Notes: a model not told the origin generated them from the letters alone. 64,000 nucleotides of DNA from an uncultured Porphyromonadaceae bacterium (GCA_902495075.1 CABUVO010000002.1:62001-126000); one strand, 5' to 3'. Counted from the stretch's first letter, positions 44,520 through 52,766 are shown. Translations and numbers: made by a program.

Positions 44520-45137
44520 ATGCCAGGATTATTAGGAAAGAAAATCGGAATGACATCCGTTTTCAGTGCCGACGGAAAAAATATTCCGTGCACTGTTATC
44601 GAAGTAGGTCCTTGTGTGGTTACCCAAGTCAAGACTTTGGAGAAGGACGGTTATGAGGCAGTTCAGGTAGGTTTTATCGACAAGAAAGATAAGCACACTA
44701 CCAAGCCCGAAGCCGGACACTTCAAGAAAGCAGGTGTGACCCCCAAGCGTCACTTGGCCGAGTTCAAATCGTTCGAGACCCTGCCGGGTCTTGGCGAAAC
44801 GCTGACTGTGGATCTTTTCCAGGAGGGAGGCTTTGTCGATGTAGTCGGCACTTCCAAAGGTAAAGGTTTCCAGGGCGTAGTGAAACGCCATGGATTTGGC
44901 GGCGTAGGCCAGAGCACACACGGTCAGCACAACCGTCTCCGCGCACCGGGTTCAATCGGCGCATGTTCTTACCCTGCAAAGGTGTTCAAAGGTCTCCGCA
45001 TGGCAGGCCAGATGGGCAACGAGCGTGTCACCGTTCAGAATCTTCAGGTGATCAAAGTGCTTCCGGAGCACAATTTGTTAATGATTAAGGGTTCCGTGCC
45101 GGGGCCTAAAGGTTCAATCGTTTTAGTTGAGAAATAA
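44520..45137 (+). CDS. rplC: 50S ribosomal protein L3
   Basis: A 205-residue L3, an early assembly protein near the peptidyl transferase centre. PGLLGKKIGMTSVFSADGKN at the N-terminus and GFGGVGQSTHGQHNRLRAPG near residue 125 are characteristic; the Gln in GQSTHG is the usual methylation site. The stop overlaps the rplD start (TAATG), giving translational coupling. A stem-loop precedes the gene. Confidence 0.98.
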   Translation: MPGLLGKKIGMTSVFSADGKNIPCTVIEVGPCVVTQVKTLEKDGYEAVQVGFIDKKDKHTTKPEAGHFKKAGVTPKRHLAEFKSFETLPGLGETLTVDLFQEGGFVDVVGTSKGKGFQGVVKRHGFGGVGQSTHGQHNRLRAPGSIGACSYPAKVFKGLRMAGQMGNERVTVQNLQVIKVLPEHNLLMIKGSVPGPKGSIVLVEK

Positions 45138-45769
45138 TGGAAGTAGCAGTTTATAACATCAAAGGAGAAGACACCGGACGTAAAGTTACACTCAACGATG
45201 AGGTGTTTTCACGCGATCTGAGCGAGGGTAATGCCGAGCACACTATTTATCTCGACGTAAAGCAGTATCTGGGCAATCAGCGCCAGGGCACGCACAAGAG
45301 CAAGGAGCGCAGCGAGGTGTCGGGTTCGACACGCAAGCTCGGACGCCAGAAAGGTGGCGGCGGCGCACGTCGCGGTGACATCAATTCTCCGCTTCTTCGT
45401 GGCGGTGGCACAGTGTTCGGTCCGCGTCCACGCGATTACCGCACCAAGCTCAACAAGAAAGTTAAGGCTCTTGCACGTCGCATCGCGCTGACTTCAAGCG
45501 TGAACGACAACAAGATCATCGTAATTGAGAACTTCACTTTCGATGCTCCCAAGACCAAGAGCTATCTTAATCTCGCCAAGGGCTTCAAACTTGAGGACAA
45601 GAAGGTGCTTCTCGTCATGGACAACAAGGACGACAACGTGCTTCTCTCAGTCCGCAACGTGCCCAACGCACTCATGGCTCAGGCAACTGACCTGAATGCA
45701 TACACAATCCTCAACACGGATGCAATTCTCGTGACAGAGGGAAGTGTGGCAATTTTGAATGAATTTTAA
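45137..45769 (+). CDS. rplD: 50S ribosomal protein L4
   Basis: A 210-residue L4, whose loop lines the exit tunnel. STRKLGRQKGGGGARRGD near residue 70 and GGGTVFGPRPRDYRTKLNKK near residue 92 are the tunnel-loop and following conserved blocks. In gamma-proteobacteria L4 represses its own operon; no E. coli-like S10 leader is obvious here, although the hairpin before rplC is a candidate. Overlaps the rplC stop. Confidence 0.98.
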   Translation: MEVAVYNIKGEDTGRKVTLNDEVFSRDLSEGNAEHTIYLDVKQYLGNQRQGTHKSKERSEVSGSTRKLGRQKGGGGARRGDINSPLLRGGGTVFGPRPRDYRTKLNKKVKALARRIALTSSVNDNKIIVIENFTFDAPKTKSYLNLAKGFKLEDKKVLLVMDNKDDNVLLSVRNVPNALMAQATDLNAYTILNTDAILVTEGSVAILNEF

Positions 45770-45787
45770 TCTTAGGAGAAATTAGAA

Positions 45788-46078
45788 ATGGATATACAGA
45801 TCAAACCGATCGTTACGGAAAAGGCTACAGCCTATAGCGAAAAGGAGAATTGCTACACCTTCGCCGTTTCTCCCGAGGCTAACAAATTCCAGATCAAGGA
45901 CCTCGTAGAGAAGCTCTACAACGTCCGCGTGGAGAGAGTTAACACATCGAGCTATGCCGGCAAACGCAAACAGCGTTACACCAAGAGCGGGCTCATCCGC
46001 GGCCAGCGCGCAGCTTTCAAGAAAGCATACGTGACTGTGGCTGAAGGACAGAAGATTGACTATTATAGCAATATTTAA
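45788..46078 (+). CDS. rplW: 50S ribosomal protein L23
   Basis: A 96-residue L23 at the tunnel exit, docking site for trigger factor and SRP. IKPIVTEKATAYSEKENCYT at the N-terminus and VEKLYNVRVERVNTSSYAG near residue 38 are conserved. It precedes rplB by only five bases. The length is typical of Bacteroidota. Confidence 0.97.
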   Translation: MDIQIKPIVTEKATAYSEKENCYTFAVSPEANKFQIKDLVEKLYNVRVERVNTSSYAGKRKQRYTKSGLIRGQRAAFKKAYVTVAEGQKIDYYSNI

Positions 46079-46083
46079 AAGTA

Positions 46084-46911
46084 ATGGCAGTAAGAAAATT
46101 CAAGCCCACTACGCCTGGGCAAAGACACAAGGTTATTGGTGTGTTCAAAGGAACAATCACTGCTACCACACCAGAAAAATCTCTTACAGTCGGGAAGCGC
46201 TCCACCGGAGGCCGCAACTCCTCGGGCCATCTCTCCACACGTTATCGTGGAGGCGGCCATAAGAGAAAATTGCGTCTCATCGACTTTAAGAGAACAAACG
46301 ATGGCGTACCGGCAACGGTAAAGAGCATCGAGTATGATCCCAACCGCTCGGCACGCATCGCGCTTCTTTATTATAAAGACGGTTCCAAGGCTTACATCAT
46401 CGCCCCCAACGGCCTTGAGGTAGGTCAGACAGTGATCAGCGGAGCTGACGCAGCTCCTGAGGTAGGAAACTCACTTCCCCTCTCTGCGATCCCTGTGGGA
46501 ACCCTGATCCATTGTATCGAGCTCCGTCCCGGTCAGGGCGCCAGCATGGCGCGTTCTGCCGGAACATTCGCGCAGCTCACATCACGCGAAGGTGATTACG
46601 CAATCATCAAATTGCCTTCTGGAGAAACAAGAAAAGTGCTTCTGACATGTCGCGCCACTGTGGGCGTTGTCGGCAACTCCGACCACGCTCTGGAGCAGAG
46701 CGGCAAGGCAGGCCGTTCACGCTGGCTGGGTCGTCGCCCCCACAACCGTGGTGTGGTTATGAACCCTGTCGATCACCCGATGGGTGGTGGTGAAGGCCGT
46801 CAGAGTGGTGGTCATCCACGTTCACGCACAGGTCTCTATGCAAAGGGCTTGAAGACCCGTTCGCCGAAGAAGCATTCTTCGAAGTATATAATTGAAAGAA
46901 GGAAAAAATAA
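46084..46911 (+). CDS. rplB: 50S ribosomal protein L2
   Basis: A 275-residue L2, essential for subunit association and peptidyl transfer. TPGQRHKVIGVFKG at the N-terminus and NPVDHPMGGGEGRQSGGHP near residue 222 surround the conserved His of the peptidyl transferase region. RSAGTFAQLTSREGDYAIIK near residue 155 is another family block. In the classic order rplW-rplB-rpsS. Confidence 0.98.
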   Translation: MAVRKFKPTTPGQRHKVIGVFKGTITATTPEKSLTVGKRSTGGRNSSGHLSTRYRGGGHKRKLRLIDFKRTNDGVPATVKSIEYDPNRSARIALLYYKDGSKAYIIAPNGLEVGQTVISGADAAPEVGNSLPLSAIPVGTLIHCIELRPGQGASMARSAGTFAQLTSREGDYAIIKLPSGETRKVLLTCRATVGVVGNSDHALEQSGKAGRSRWLGRRPHNRGVVMNPVDHPMGGGEGRQSGGHPRSRTGLYAKGLKTRSPKKHSSKYIIERRKK

Positions 46912-46931
46912 TTTGATTAATTGAGACAAGT

Positions 46932-47201
46932 ATGAGTCGTTCGCTTAAAAAAGGACCATTTATCAGCGTTAAGCTCGAGAAGAAAGTGGCAGCGATGGAT
47001 GAAAGCGGCAAGAAGAGCGTCATCAAGACGTGGAGCCGCGCTTCCATGATCTCTCCCGACTTCGTCGGTCACACTTTCGCGGTGCATAACGGAAACAAGT
47101 TCATACCGGTGTATGTGACCGAGAATATGGTAGGCCACAAGCTGGGTGAATTCGCCCCCACCCGCACATTCCGCGGCCACGCAGGCAACAAGAAAAAATA
47201 A
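46932..47201 (+). CDS. rpsS: 30S ribosomal protein S19
   Basis: An 89-residue S19 of the 30S head. SRSLKKGPFISVKLEKKV at the N-terminus, TWSRASMISPDFVGHTFAVH near residue 36 and VTENMVGHKLGEFAPTRTFR near residue 61 are diagnostic. It forms the S13-S19 bridge to the large subunit. Normal length and context. Confidence 0.97.
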   Translation: MSRSLKKGPFISVKLEKKVAAMDESGKKSVIKTWSRASMISPDFVGHTFAVHNGNKFIPVYVTENMVGHKLGEFAPTRTFRGHAGNKKK

Positions 47202-47242
47202 TGGCCCGAATCATTAATTCAGAAAAATAAGAATAACATACA

Positions 47243-47647
47243 ATGGGTTTAAGAAAAAGACAATCAGCCGAGGCTATCAAGGAGGCACGCAAGAGCGAAT
47301 ATTTCGCAAAGCTTCACAACGTGCCCAGCTCTCCGCGCAAGATGCGCCTTGTGGTCGACATGATTCGCGGCCAGGAGGCTTTCAAGGCTCTCGGAATACT
47401 GAAATTTTCCAATAAAGAGGCATCCCGTAAAGTGGAGAAACTTCTCCGTTCGGCTATCGCCAACTGGGAGCAGAAGAATGAACGCAAGGCAGAGGCAGGC
47501 GAGCTTTTCGTGAAGACAGTCTTCGTTGACTGCGCTCCGATGCTCAAACGTCTTCGTCCCGCGCCCCAGGGCCGCGGATACCGCATCCGCAAGCGCTCTA
47601 ATCACGTGACATTGTTCGTGGACACAATTAATAACGAAAAAGCTTAA
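47243..47647 (+). CDS. rplV: 50S ribosomal protein L22
   Basis: A 134-residue L22, whose hairpin reaches into the exit tunnel. NVPSSPRKMRLVVDMIRGQE near residue 26 and RPAPQGRGYRIRKRSNHVT near residue 105 are the conserved blocks; the latter is the macrolide-sensitive loop and looks wild type. It precedes rpsC by nine bases. Confidence 0.97.
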   Translation: MGLRKRQSAEAIKEARKSEYFAKLHNVPSSPRKMRLVVDMIRGQEAFKALGILKFSNKEASRKVEKLLRSAIANWEQKNERKAEAGELFVKTVFVDCAPMLKRLRPAPQGRGYRIRKRSNHVTLFVDTINNEKA

Positions 47648-47656
47648 TTTGCAAAG

Positions 47657-48388
47657 ATGGGACAGAAAGTTAATCCAATCAGCAACCGTCTCGGAGTGAT
47701 CCGCGGTTGGGACTCAAACTGGTATGGTGGAAAGAAATACGGTGATACCCTTCTTGAGGACTCAAAGATCCGTAAGTATCTCCACACTCGTCTTGCAAAA
47801 GCAAGCGTGTCCAGAATCATAATTGAGCGTACCCTCAAGATGGCGACAGTGACTATCTGCACATCTCGTCCGGGTATGATTATCGGTAAAGGCGGCAAGG
47901 ATGTCGACGCTTTGAAGGAAGAGCTCAAGAAGCTCACCGACAAAGAGGTTCAGATCAACATCCATGAGATCAAGCGCCCCGAGCTCGACGCAGAGATCGT
48001 GGCTTCAAACATCGCCCGCCAGATCGAGAACAAGGTGGCTTACCGCCGCGCAGTAAAGATGGCTATCGCTTCTACGATGCGCATGGGTGCCGAGGGTATC
48101 AAGGTGCAGGTATCCGGCCGCTTGAACGGCGCTGAGATGGCTCGCTCCGAGATGTTCAAGGAGGGCCGTACTCCGCTCCACACTCTTCGCGCCGATATCG
48201 ACTATGCTTTGGTAGAGGCTCTTACCAAAGTCGGCATCATCGGCATCAAGGTATGGATTTGCCGCGGTGAGATCTATGGCAAGAAGGAGCTTACTCCGAC
48301 TTACGCCATTGGTCAGAAAGAGACAGGTCGTCCGCAGGGCGGCGGTCGCAAGGGTGGTTTCCGCAACAAGAAAAACAACAACCGATAA
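47657..48388 (+). CDS. rpsC: 30S ribosomal protein S3
   Basis: A 243-residue S3 at the mRNA entry channel. MGQKVNPISNRLGVIRGWDS at the N-terminus, a KH-type GMIIGKGGKDVDALKEEL segment near residue 73 and GRLNGAEMARSEMFKEGRTP near residue 155 are characteristic. The C-terminus is basic with GGGRKGGFRNKKNNNR. It is 15 bases before rplP. Confidence 0.98.
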   Translation: MGQKVNPISNRLGVIRGWDSNWYGGKKYGDTLLEDSKIRKYLHTRLAKASVSRIIIERTLKMATVTICTSRPGMIIGKGGKDVDALKEELKKLTDKEVQINIHEIKRPELDAEIVASNIARQIENKVAYRRAVKMAIASTMRMGAEGIKVQVSGRLNGAEMARSEMFKEGRTPLHTLRADIDYALVEALTKVGIIGIKVWICRGEIYGKKELTPTYAIGQKETGRPQGGGRKGGFRNKKNNNR

Positions 48389-48403
48389 AAAAGCTCAAGA
48401 AAC

Positions 48404-48835
48404 ATGTTACAACCTAAGAAAACGAGATACCGCCGTTCGCAGAAAGGCCGTATGAAGGGTGAGGCCCAGCGTGGCAATCAGCTTGCATTCGGTTCGTTCG
48501 GCATCAAGACACTCGACTCCAAATGGATCACCGGCCGCCAGATCGAGGCTGCCCGTATCGCCGTGACCCGCTACATGCAGCGTCAGGGTCAGATCTGGAT
48601 CCGCATATTCCCGGACAAGCCCATCACTAAAAAGCCTGCTGAGGTCCGAATGGGTAAAGGTAAAGGTAATCCTGAGGGATTCGTTGCGCCCGTTACTCCG
48701 GGACGTATCCTCATCGAGGTTGAGGGTGTGCCCTATGACGTAGCCAAAGAGGCTCTTCGCCTGGCTGCCCAGAAGCTTCCGGTGATCACTAAGTTCGTGG
48801 TTCGCCGCGACTATGATCCCTCTCAGAATGTTTAA
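48404..48835 (+). CDS. rplP: 50S ribosomal protein L16
   Basis: A 143-residue L16, a component of the A-site region. MLQPKKTRYRRSQKGRMKG at the N-terminus, GSFGIKTLDSKWITGRQIEA near residue 28 and RMGKGKGNPEGFVAPVTPGR near residue 83 are invariant blocks. It is the last gene before an unusual break: a terminator and a repeat-containing gap follow, while rpmC normally comes next without interruption. Confidence 0.98.
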   Translation: MLQPKKTRYRRSQKGRMKGEAQRGNQLAFGSFGIKTLDSKWITGRQIEAARIAVTRYMQRQGQIWIRIFPDKPITKKPAEVRMGKGKGNPEGFVAPVTPGRILIEVEGVPYDVAKEALRLAAQKLPVITKFVVRRDYDPSQNV

Positions 48836-48857
48836 TAGAATATCTCTATTGTGATAG

Positions 48858-48894
48858 AAAACGCCTTGGCATACAAATGCGAAGGCGTTTTTTT
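48858..48894 (+). terminator. Rho-independent terminator after rplP
   Basis: AAAACGCCTT pairs with AAGGCGTTTT, and an inner GCAT/ATGC extends the stem, followed by a run of Ts. It splits the S10 genes from the L29/spc genes. Confidence 0.85.
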
Positions 48895-48897
48895 ATA

Positions 48898-49075
48898 TCT
48901 ATCGTAGCCGCTGTTGCTTGCAACGGCGGTAATGATTCACCGAGTTGTATCTTTTGCGACAGTTGCGAGCAACCGTCGCTCCGGCTTGCGGCTCCGGATT
49001 GCGACAAATCGTAGCCGCTGTTGCTTGCAACTGCGGTAACTGCGGCAACTGCGGTAATAGCAGTAATATTGAAAA
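48898..49075 (+). repeat. GTTGCTTGCAAC/GTTGCGAGCAAC repeats inside the ribosomal cluster
   Basis: Two copies of ATCGTAGCCGCTGTTGCTTG (48901 and 49008) flank an inverted GCGACAGTTGCGAGCAACCG element (48957). GCGGTAACTGCGGCAACTGC repeats follow. These belong to the family seen at 14.33 and 21.67 kb. No gene is present in this part of the 438-base gap. Confidence 0.75.
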
Positions 49076-49112
49076 AAATTGTGAAAAATTTTTATAATCG
49101 CAATATTTTCAG

Positions 49113-49120
49113 TATCTTTG
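49113..49120 (+). promoter_or_regulatory. Promoter -7 element for the rpmC-onward transcript
   Basis: TATCTTTG matches TAnnTTTG. The expected -33 position is AT-rich (ATTTTTAT) without a clear TTTG. A start near 49127 would give a leader of about 147 bases containing short stems (TGCGGGTTTCGCA; GCCGTGAGTGTCGGC) before rpmC. Confidence 0.65.
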
Positions 49121-49273
49121 CAGTCGAATTGCGGTTTTTGCGGGTTTCGCAGGTGAGATGATCCTGAGGAACTTGCATTAAAGCCGTGAGTGTCGGCATA
49201 TTAAAACGCTGACTGTCAGAACGCTTAAAACGAGGAGGGCGCAAGCCTGAATCCAGTCAATAATAATTAACAA

Positions 49274-49495
49274 ATGAAAAAGGAAGAAATCAAGGAATTA
49301 AGCATTCAGGAACTTGCTGCCCAGATAGAGGCGGCAGAGAAGGCTTATCGTGAATTGAAAGTAGCGCACGCGATATCTCCCATCGACAATCCGGCAAAGA
49401 TCACCAAGGATCGCCGCCAGATTGCCCGCTTGAAGACAGTGTTGCGCCAGAAGGAAATCGCCGCCGCCAAGGAGGCAGCTTCTGAAGTAAAGTAA
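49274..49495 (+). CDS. rpmC: 50S ribosomal protein L29
   Basis: A 73-residue L29 near the tunnel exit. KKEEIKELSIQELAAQIEAA and the basic DRRQIARLKTVLRQKEIAAA helix near residue 46 fit the family; it is two long helices. It opens a new transcription unit here, since a terminator and a new promoter separate it from rplP. The leader is about 150 bases. Confidence 0.94.
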   Translation: MKKEEIKELSIQELAAQIEAAEKAYRELKVAHAISPIDNPAKITKDRRQIARLKTVLRQKEIAAAKEAASEVK

Positions 49496-49516
49496 TCCCC
49501 GTAAAGTATTTTACAA

Positions 49517-49777
49517 ATGGAAGAGAAAAGAAATTTGAGAAAAGAGAGAATCGGGGTTGTTTCGAGCAACAAATGTGACAAGACTATCACAGTTGAAATC
49601 AAGTGGAAAGAGAAACACCCGATTTACGGCAAGTTTGTCAACAAGACAAAGAAGTATCACGCTCACGATGAGAACAACGAGTGCTCTGTAGGCGACACAG
49701 TCCGTCTGATGGAGACCCGCCCGTTGAGCAAGACAAAGAGATGGAGACTGGTAGAAATCATCGAAAAAGTTAAGTAA
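49517..49777 (+). CDS. rpsQ: 30S ribosomal protein S17
   Basis: An 86-residue S17, an early-binding protein of the 30S body. RKERIGVVSSNKCDKTITVE near residue 8 and NECSVGDTVRLMETRPLSKT near residue 53 are family blocks. It follows rpmC closely and precedes rplN by two bases. Confidence 0.97.
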   Translation: MEEKRNLRKERIGVVSSNKCDKTITVEIKWKEKHPIYGKFVNKTKKYHAHDENNECSVGDTVRLMETRPLSKTKRWRLVEIIEKVK

Positions 49778-49779
49778 TC

Positions 49780-50145
49780 ATGATCCAGACAGAATCCCGA
49801 TTGACAGTAGCGGACAACAGTGGGGCAAAAGAAGCTCTCTGTATCCATGTGCTTGGCGGCACAGGCCGTCGTTATGCCAGCGTAGGCGACATCATCGTAG
49901 TGACAGTGAAGAGCACCATCCCCTCTTCAGATGTGAAGAAAGGAACGGTATCGAAGGCTGTTGTGGTTCGCACAAAGAAAGAAATCCGCCGTCCGGATGG
50001 AAGCTATATCCGTTTCGACGACAATGCCTGCGTGCTTCTTAACAACGCCGGTGAGATCCGCGGCACACGTATCTTCGGTCCGGTAGCCCGTGAGTTGCGT
50101 GCCACAAACATGAAAATCGTGTCATTGGCACCTGAAGTTCTTTAA
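49780..50145 (+). CDS. rplN: 50S ribosomal protein L14
   Basis: A 121-residue L14 at the subunit interface (bridges B5 and B8). MIQTESRLTVADNSGAKEAL at the N-terminus and FDDNACVLLNNAGEIRGTRI near residue 76 are highly conserved. Normal length; position between rpsQ and rplX is canonical. Confidence 0.98.
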   Translation: MIQTESRLTVADNSGAKEALCIHVLGGTGRRYASVGDIIVVTVKSTIPSSDVKKGTVSKAVVVRTKKEIRRPDGSYIRFDDNACVLLNNAGEIRGTRIFGPVARELRATNMKIVSLAPEVL

Positions 50146-50168
50146 TCGTCTTAAACCGTAAGTAAAAA

Positions 50169-50489
50169 ATGGCAAAATTGCATATAAAGAAGGGTGACAC
50201 AGTCTATGTCAACGCCGGCGACGACAAAGGCAAGACAGGACGCGTGCTCCAGGTGCTGGTGAAGAAGAACCGCGCCGTTGTGGAGGGTGTCAACATGGTG
50301 TCGAAGAGCACAAAGCCCACCGCCAAATATCCGCAGGGAGGCATCATCAAGATGGAGGCTCCCATCCATATTTCAAATTTGAATGTAGTAGATCCCAAAA
50401 CCGGCAAGCCGACCCGTATTGGTCGCCGTCTTAACGATGCCGGCAAGTTGGTACGTTATTCCAAAAAATCAGGAGAGGAGATTAAGTAA
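50169..50489 (+). CDS. rplX: 50S ribosomal protein L24
   Basis: A 106-residue L24, an assembly initiator. The KOW motif KGDTVYVNAGDDKGKTGRVL near residue 7 and EAPIHISNLNVVDPKTGKP near residue 65 are diagnostic. The stop TAA overlaps the ATG of rplE (TAATG). Confidence 0.97.
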   Translation: MAKLHIKKGDTVYVNAGDDKGKTGRVLQVLVKKNRAVVEGVNMVSKSTKPTAKYPQGGIIKMEAPIHISNLNVVDPKTGKPTRIGRRLNDAGKLVRYSKKSGEEIK

Positions 50490-51028
50490 TGAGCACAACT
50501 CTTAGCAAAGACTATAAGGAAAGAATAGTTCCGGAGCTCACGGAGGAATTCAAATACACCACCGTGATGCAGGTTCCCCGCCTGGAGAAGATCGTGATCA
50601 ACCAGGGACTCGGCGCTGCAACTCAGGACAAGAAACTGATCGAGACAGCAATCAATGAGCTTACAGCCATCACAGGCCAGAAGGCGGTACCCACTCTTTC
50701 AAGAAAGGATATCTCCAACTTCAAGCTCCGTAAGAAAATGCCCATCGGCGCGATGGTAACGCTCCGTCGCGACAAGATGTATGAATTCCTGGAGCGCCTC
50801 GTAAGGGTTGCCCTTCCGCGTATCCGCGACTTCAAGGGTATCAACTCCAAGCTCGACGGCAGAGGAAACTACACCCTCGGCATCACTGAGCAGATCATTT
50901 TCCCCGAGATCAACATCGATAATGTTCCGAAACTCCAGGGTATGAACATCACCTTCGTGACATCGGCAAGAACCGATGAGGAGGGTTTTGCACTTCTCAA
51001 GAAATTCGGACTTCCCTTCAAAAAATAA
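50489..51028 (+). CDS. rplE: 50S ribosomal protein L5
   Basis: A 179-residue L5, which binds 5S rRNA and contacts S13. VPRLEKIVINQGLGAATQDK near residue 30, ITGQKAVPTLSRKDISNFKL near residue 60 and GNYTLGITEQIIFPEI near residue 128 are conserved. Coupled to rplX. In E. coli S8 binds spc-operon mRNA near the L5 start; no such element is evident here at that point. Confidence 0.98.
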   Translation: MSTTLSKDYKERIVPELTEEFKYTTVMQVPRLEKIVINQGLGAATQDKKLIETAINELTAITGQKAVPTLSRKDISNFKLRKKMPIGAMVTLRRDKMYEFLERLVRVALPRIRDFKGINSKLDGRGNYTLGITEQIIFPEINIDNVPKLQGMNITFVTSARTDEEGFALLKKFGLPFKK

Positions 51029-51034
51029 TTCGAC

Positions 51035-51337
51035 ATGGCAAAAGAATCAATGAAAGCCCGCGAGGTAAAGCGTCAGCGCATGGTGGCTAAATACGCCGAG
51101 AAGAAGGCTGCCCTTAAGAAGGCTGCTCTTGCTGATGCTGAAGGCAACATCGACTACGAGGCGCTCACCAAGCTTCAGAAGCTTCCCAAGAACGCTTCAA
51201 AGGTGAGACTTCACAACCGTTGCGAAATCACGGGCCGTCCCAAGGGATACATGCGTCAGTTCGGCATCTCCAGAATCCAGTTCCGTGAGATGGCAAGCGC
51301 AGGCCTCATTCCCGGAGTAAAGAAGGCAAGCTGGTAA
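51035..51337 (+). CDS. rpsN: 30S ribosomal protein S14 (zinc-independent form)
   Basis: A 100-residue S14 of the long type. MAKESMKAREVKRQRMVAKY at the N-terminus and LHNRCEITGRPKGYMRQFGI near residue 60 are characteristic; the two CxxC pairs of the zinc form are absent, only one Cys remaining in this block. It lies between rplE and rpsH and is followed by a 99-base gap with a bulged hairpin. Confidence 0.97.
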   Translation: MAKESMKAREVKRQRMVAKYAEKKAALKKAALADAEGNIDYEALTKLQKLPKNASKVRLHNRCEITGRPKGYMRQFGISRIQFREMASAGLIPGVKKASW

Positions 51338-51340
51338 TCA

Positions 51341-51371
51341 ATGGTTACCGGCAGCCTCTGGCTCCGACCAT
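51341..51371 (+). promoter_or_regulatory. Bulged hairpin upstream of rpsH, candidate r-protein binding site
   Basis: Three stacked stems (ATGGT/ACCAT, CGG/CCG, AGCC/GGCT) with one-sided bulges TAC and C on the 5' arm and a TCT loop. All pairs are canonical. Lack of a T-run argues against termination. Asymmetric bulges of this kind resemble protein-binding sites, and S8 is an established autoregulator of the spc operon elsewhere, but direct homology to the S8 site is not shown. Confidence 0.5.
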
Positions 51372-51436
51372 AAACAGAAAAAAAGAGAGTATTAAATATT
51401 GTTCAGTATATCTGAATCAATTTAACAATCTAAAAA

Positions 51437-51835
51437 ATGACTGATCCAATAGCAGATTATTTGACAAGATTGAGAAACGCCATCCGCGCAGGACACCGCG
51501 TGGTGGAGGTTCCGTCTTCCAAAATGAAAAAGGAGATCACAAAGATCCTTTTCGAGCAGGGCTATATCCTCAACTACAAGTTTGAGGAGGGCAATACCCC
51601 CCAGGGTACCATCAAGATAGCCTTGAAGTATGATCCGGTCGACAAGGTGAACGCAATCAAGAATCTTCACCGCATTTCACGTCCGGGTCTGCGCCAGTAT
51701 ACAGGTTACAAAGAGATGCCCCGTGTGCTCAACGGACTCGGTATCGCGATCCTTTCAACTTCACAGGGCGTGATGACCAACAAAGAGGCTAAAGAGCGCA
51801 AGATCGGTGGCGAAGTATTGTGTTACGTTTATTAA
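51437..51835 (+). CDS. rpsH: 30S ribosomal protein S8
   Basis: A 132-residue S8, a primary 16S rRNA binder. MTDPIADYLTRLRNAIRAGH at the N-terminus, SRPGLRQYTGYKEMPRVLNG near residue 77 and GIAILSTSQGVMTNKEAKER near residue 97 are diagnostic. A structured 99-base gap precedes it, which is longer than most gaps in this cluster. Confidence 0.98.
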   Translation: MTDPIADYLTRLRNAIRAGHRVVEVPSSKMKKEITKILFEQGYILNYKFEEGNTPQGTIKIALKYDPVDKVNAIKNLHRISRPGLRQYTGYKEMPRVLNGLGIAILSTSQGVMTNKEAKERKIGGEVLCYVY

Positions 51836-51847
51836 AAAGGAGGTATT

Positions 51848-52402
51848 ATGTCAAGAATAGGTAAAGCACCCATTGAGATACCTGCCGGCGTAACCGTACA
51901 GGTGAAAGACAATGTAGTGACTGTAAAAGGTCCGAAAGGGGAGCTCTCACAGGAGGTCAACCCCGATATCACAGTTAAGGTTGAGGATGGCCACGTGGTT
52001 CTGACTCGTCCGACCGACGACAAGGAGCACCGCGCCATGCACGGTCTTTACCGCGCGCTCGTTCACAACATGGTTGTGGGTGTGTCGGAAGGCTATAAGA
52101 AAGAGATGGAGCTTGTGGGCGTAGGTTACCGCGCAACAGCCACAGGTCAGGTTCTCGAACTCGCCTTAGGCTTCTCTCATGCTATCTATATCAAGTTCCC
52201 CAAGGAGATCAAGGTAGAGGCGAAGACAGAGCGTAACAAGAACCCGCTCATCATACTCGAAAGCAGCGACAAGCAGCTTCTGGGTCAGGTGTGCGCCAAG
52301 ATCCGTTCGCTTCGCAAGCCTGAGCCTTACAAGGGTAAAGGTATTAAGTTTGTCGGTGAGATCATCCGTCGTAAGAGTGGAAAATCGGCTAACGCCAAAT
52401 AA
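51848..52402 (+). CDS. rplF: 50S ribosomal protein L6
   Basis: A 184-residue L6 near the factor-binding site. MSRIGKAPIEIPAGVTVQVK at the N-terminus, HGLYRALVHNMVVGVSEGYK near residue 63 and the C-terminal PEPYKGKGIKFVGEIIRRK near residue 155 are conserved. Normal spacing from rpsH and rplR. Confidence 0.98.
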   Translation: MSRIGKAPIEIPAGVTVQVKDNVVTVKGPKGELSQEVNPDITVKVEDGHVVLTRPTDDKEHRAMHGLYRALVHNMVVGVSEGYKKEMELVGVGYRATATGQVLELALGFSHAIYIKFPKEIKVEAKTERNKNPLIILESSDKQLLGQVCAKIRSLRKPEPYKGKGIKFVGEIIRRKSGKSANAK

Positions 52403-52415
52403 AAATTGAGGAACT

Positions 52416-52757
52416 ATGATATCCAAAATAGCAAGAAGAAATAAGATTAAGAACCGCATCCGCGGCAAAATTTCCGGCACTGCAGCGCGTCCGCGCATGA
52501 GCGTGTTCCGCAGCAACAAGGGAATTTATGTGCAGCTTATCGACGACCTCGCCGGCGCAACGCTCTGCGCAGCGTCTTCAAAGGGTCTTGAGGGAGGCAC
52601 AAAGACTGAGGTTGCCGCCAAGGTCGGTGAAGAGATAGCAAAGAAAGCCCAGGAGAAGGGTATCGAGACAGTCGTTTTCGACCGTAACGGTTATCTTTTC
52701 CATGGCAGAGTGAAATCATTGGCCGATGCAGCCCGCAAGGGAGGTCTTAAATTTTAA
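52416..52757 (+). CDS. rplR: 50S ribosomal protein L18
   Basis: A 113-residue L18 that binds 5S rRNA. KIRGKISGTAARPRMSVFRS-type basic start and IYVQLIDDLAGATLCAASS near residue 37, with the C-terminal FDRNGYLFHGRVKSLADAAR near residue 88. Canonical position before rpsE, nine bases apart. Confidence 0.97.
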   Translation: MISKIARRNKIKNRIRGKISGTAARPRMSVFRSNKGIYVQLIDDLAGATLCAASSKGLEGGTKTEVAAKVGEEIAKKAQEKGIETVVFDRNGYLFHGRVKSLADAARKGGLKF

Positions 52758-52766
52758 ATTAGAATC

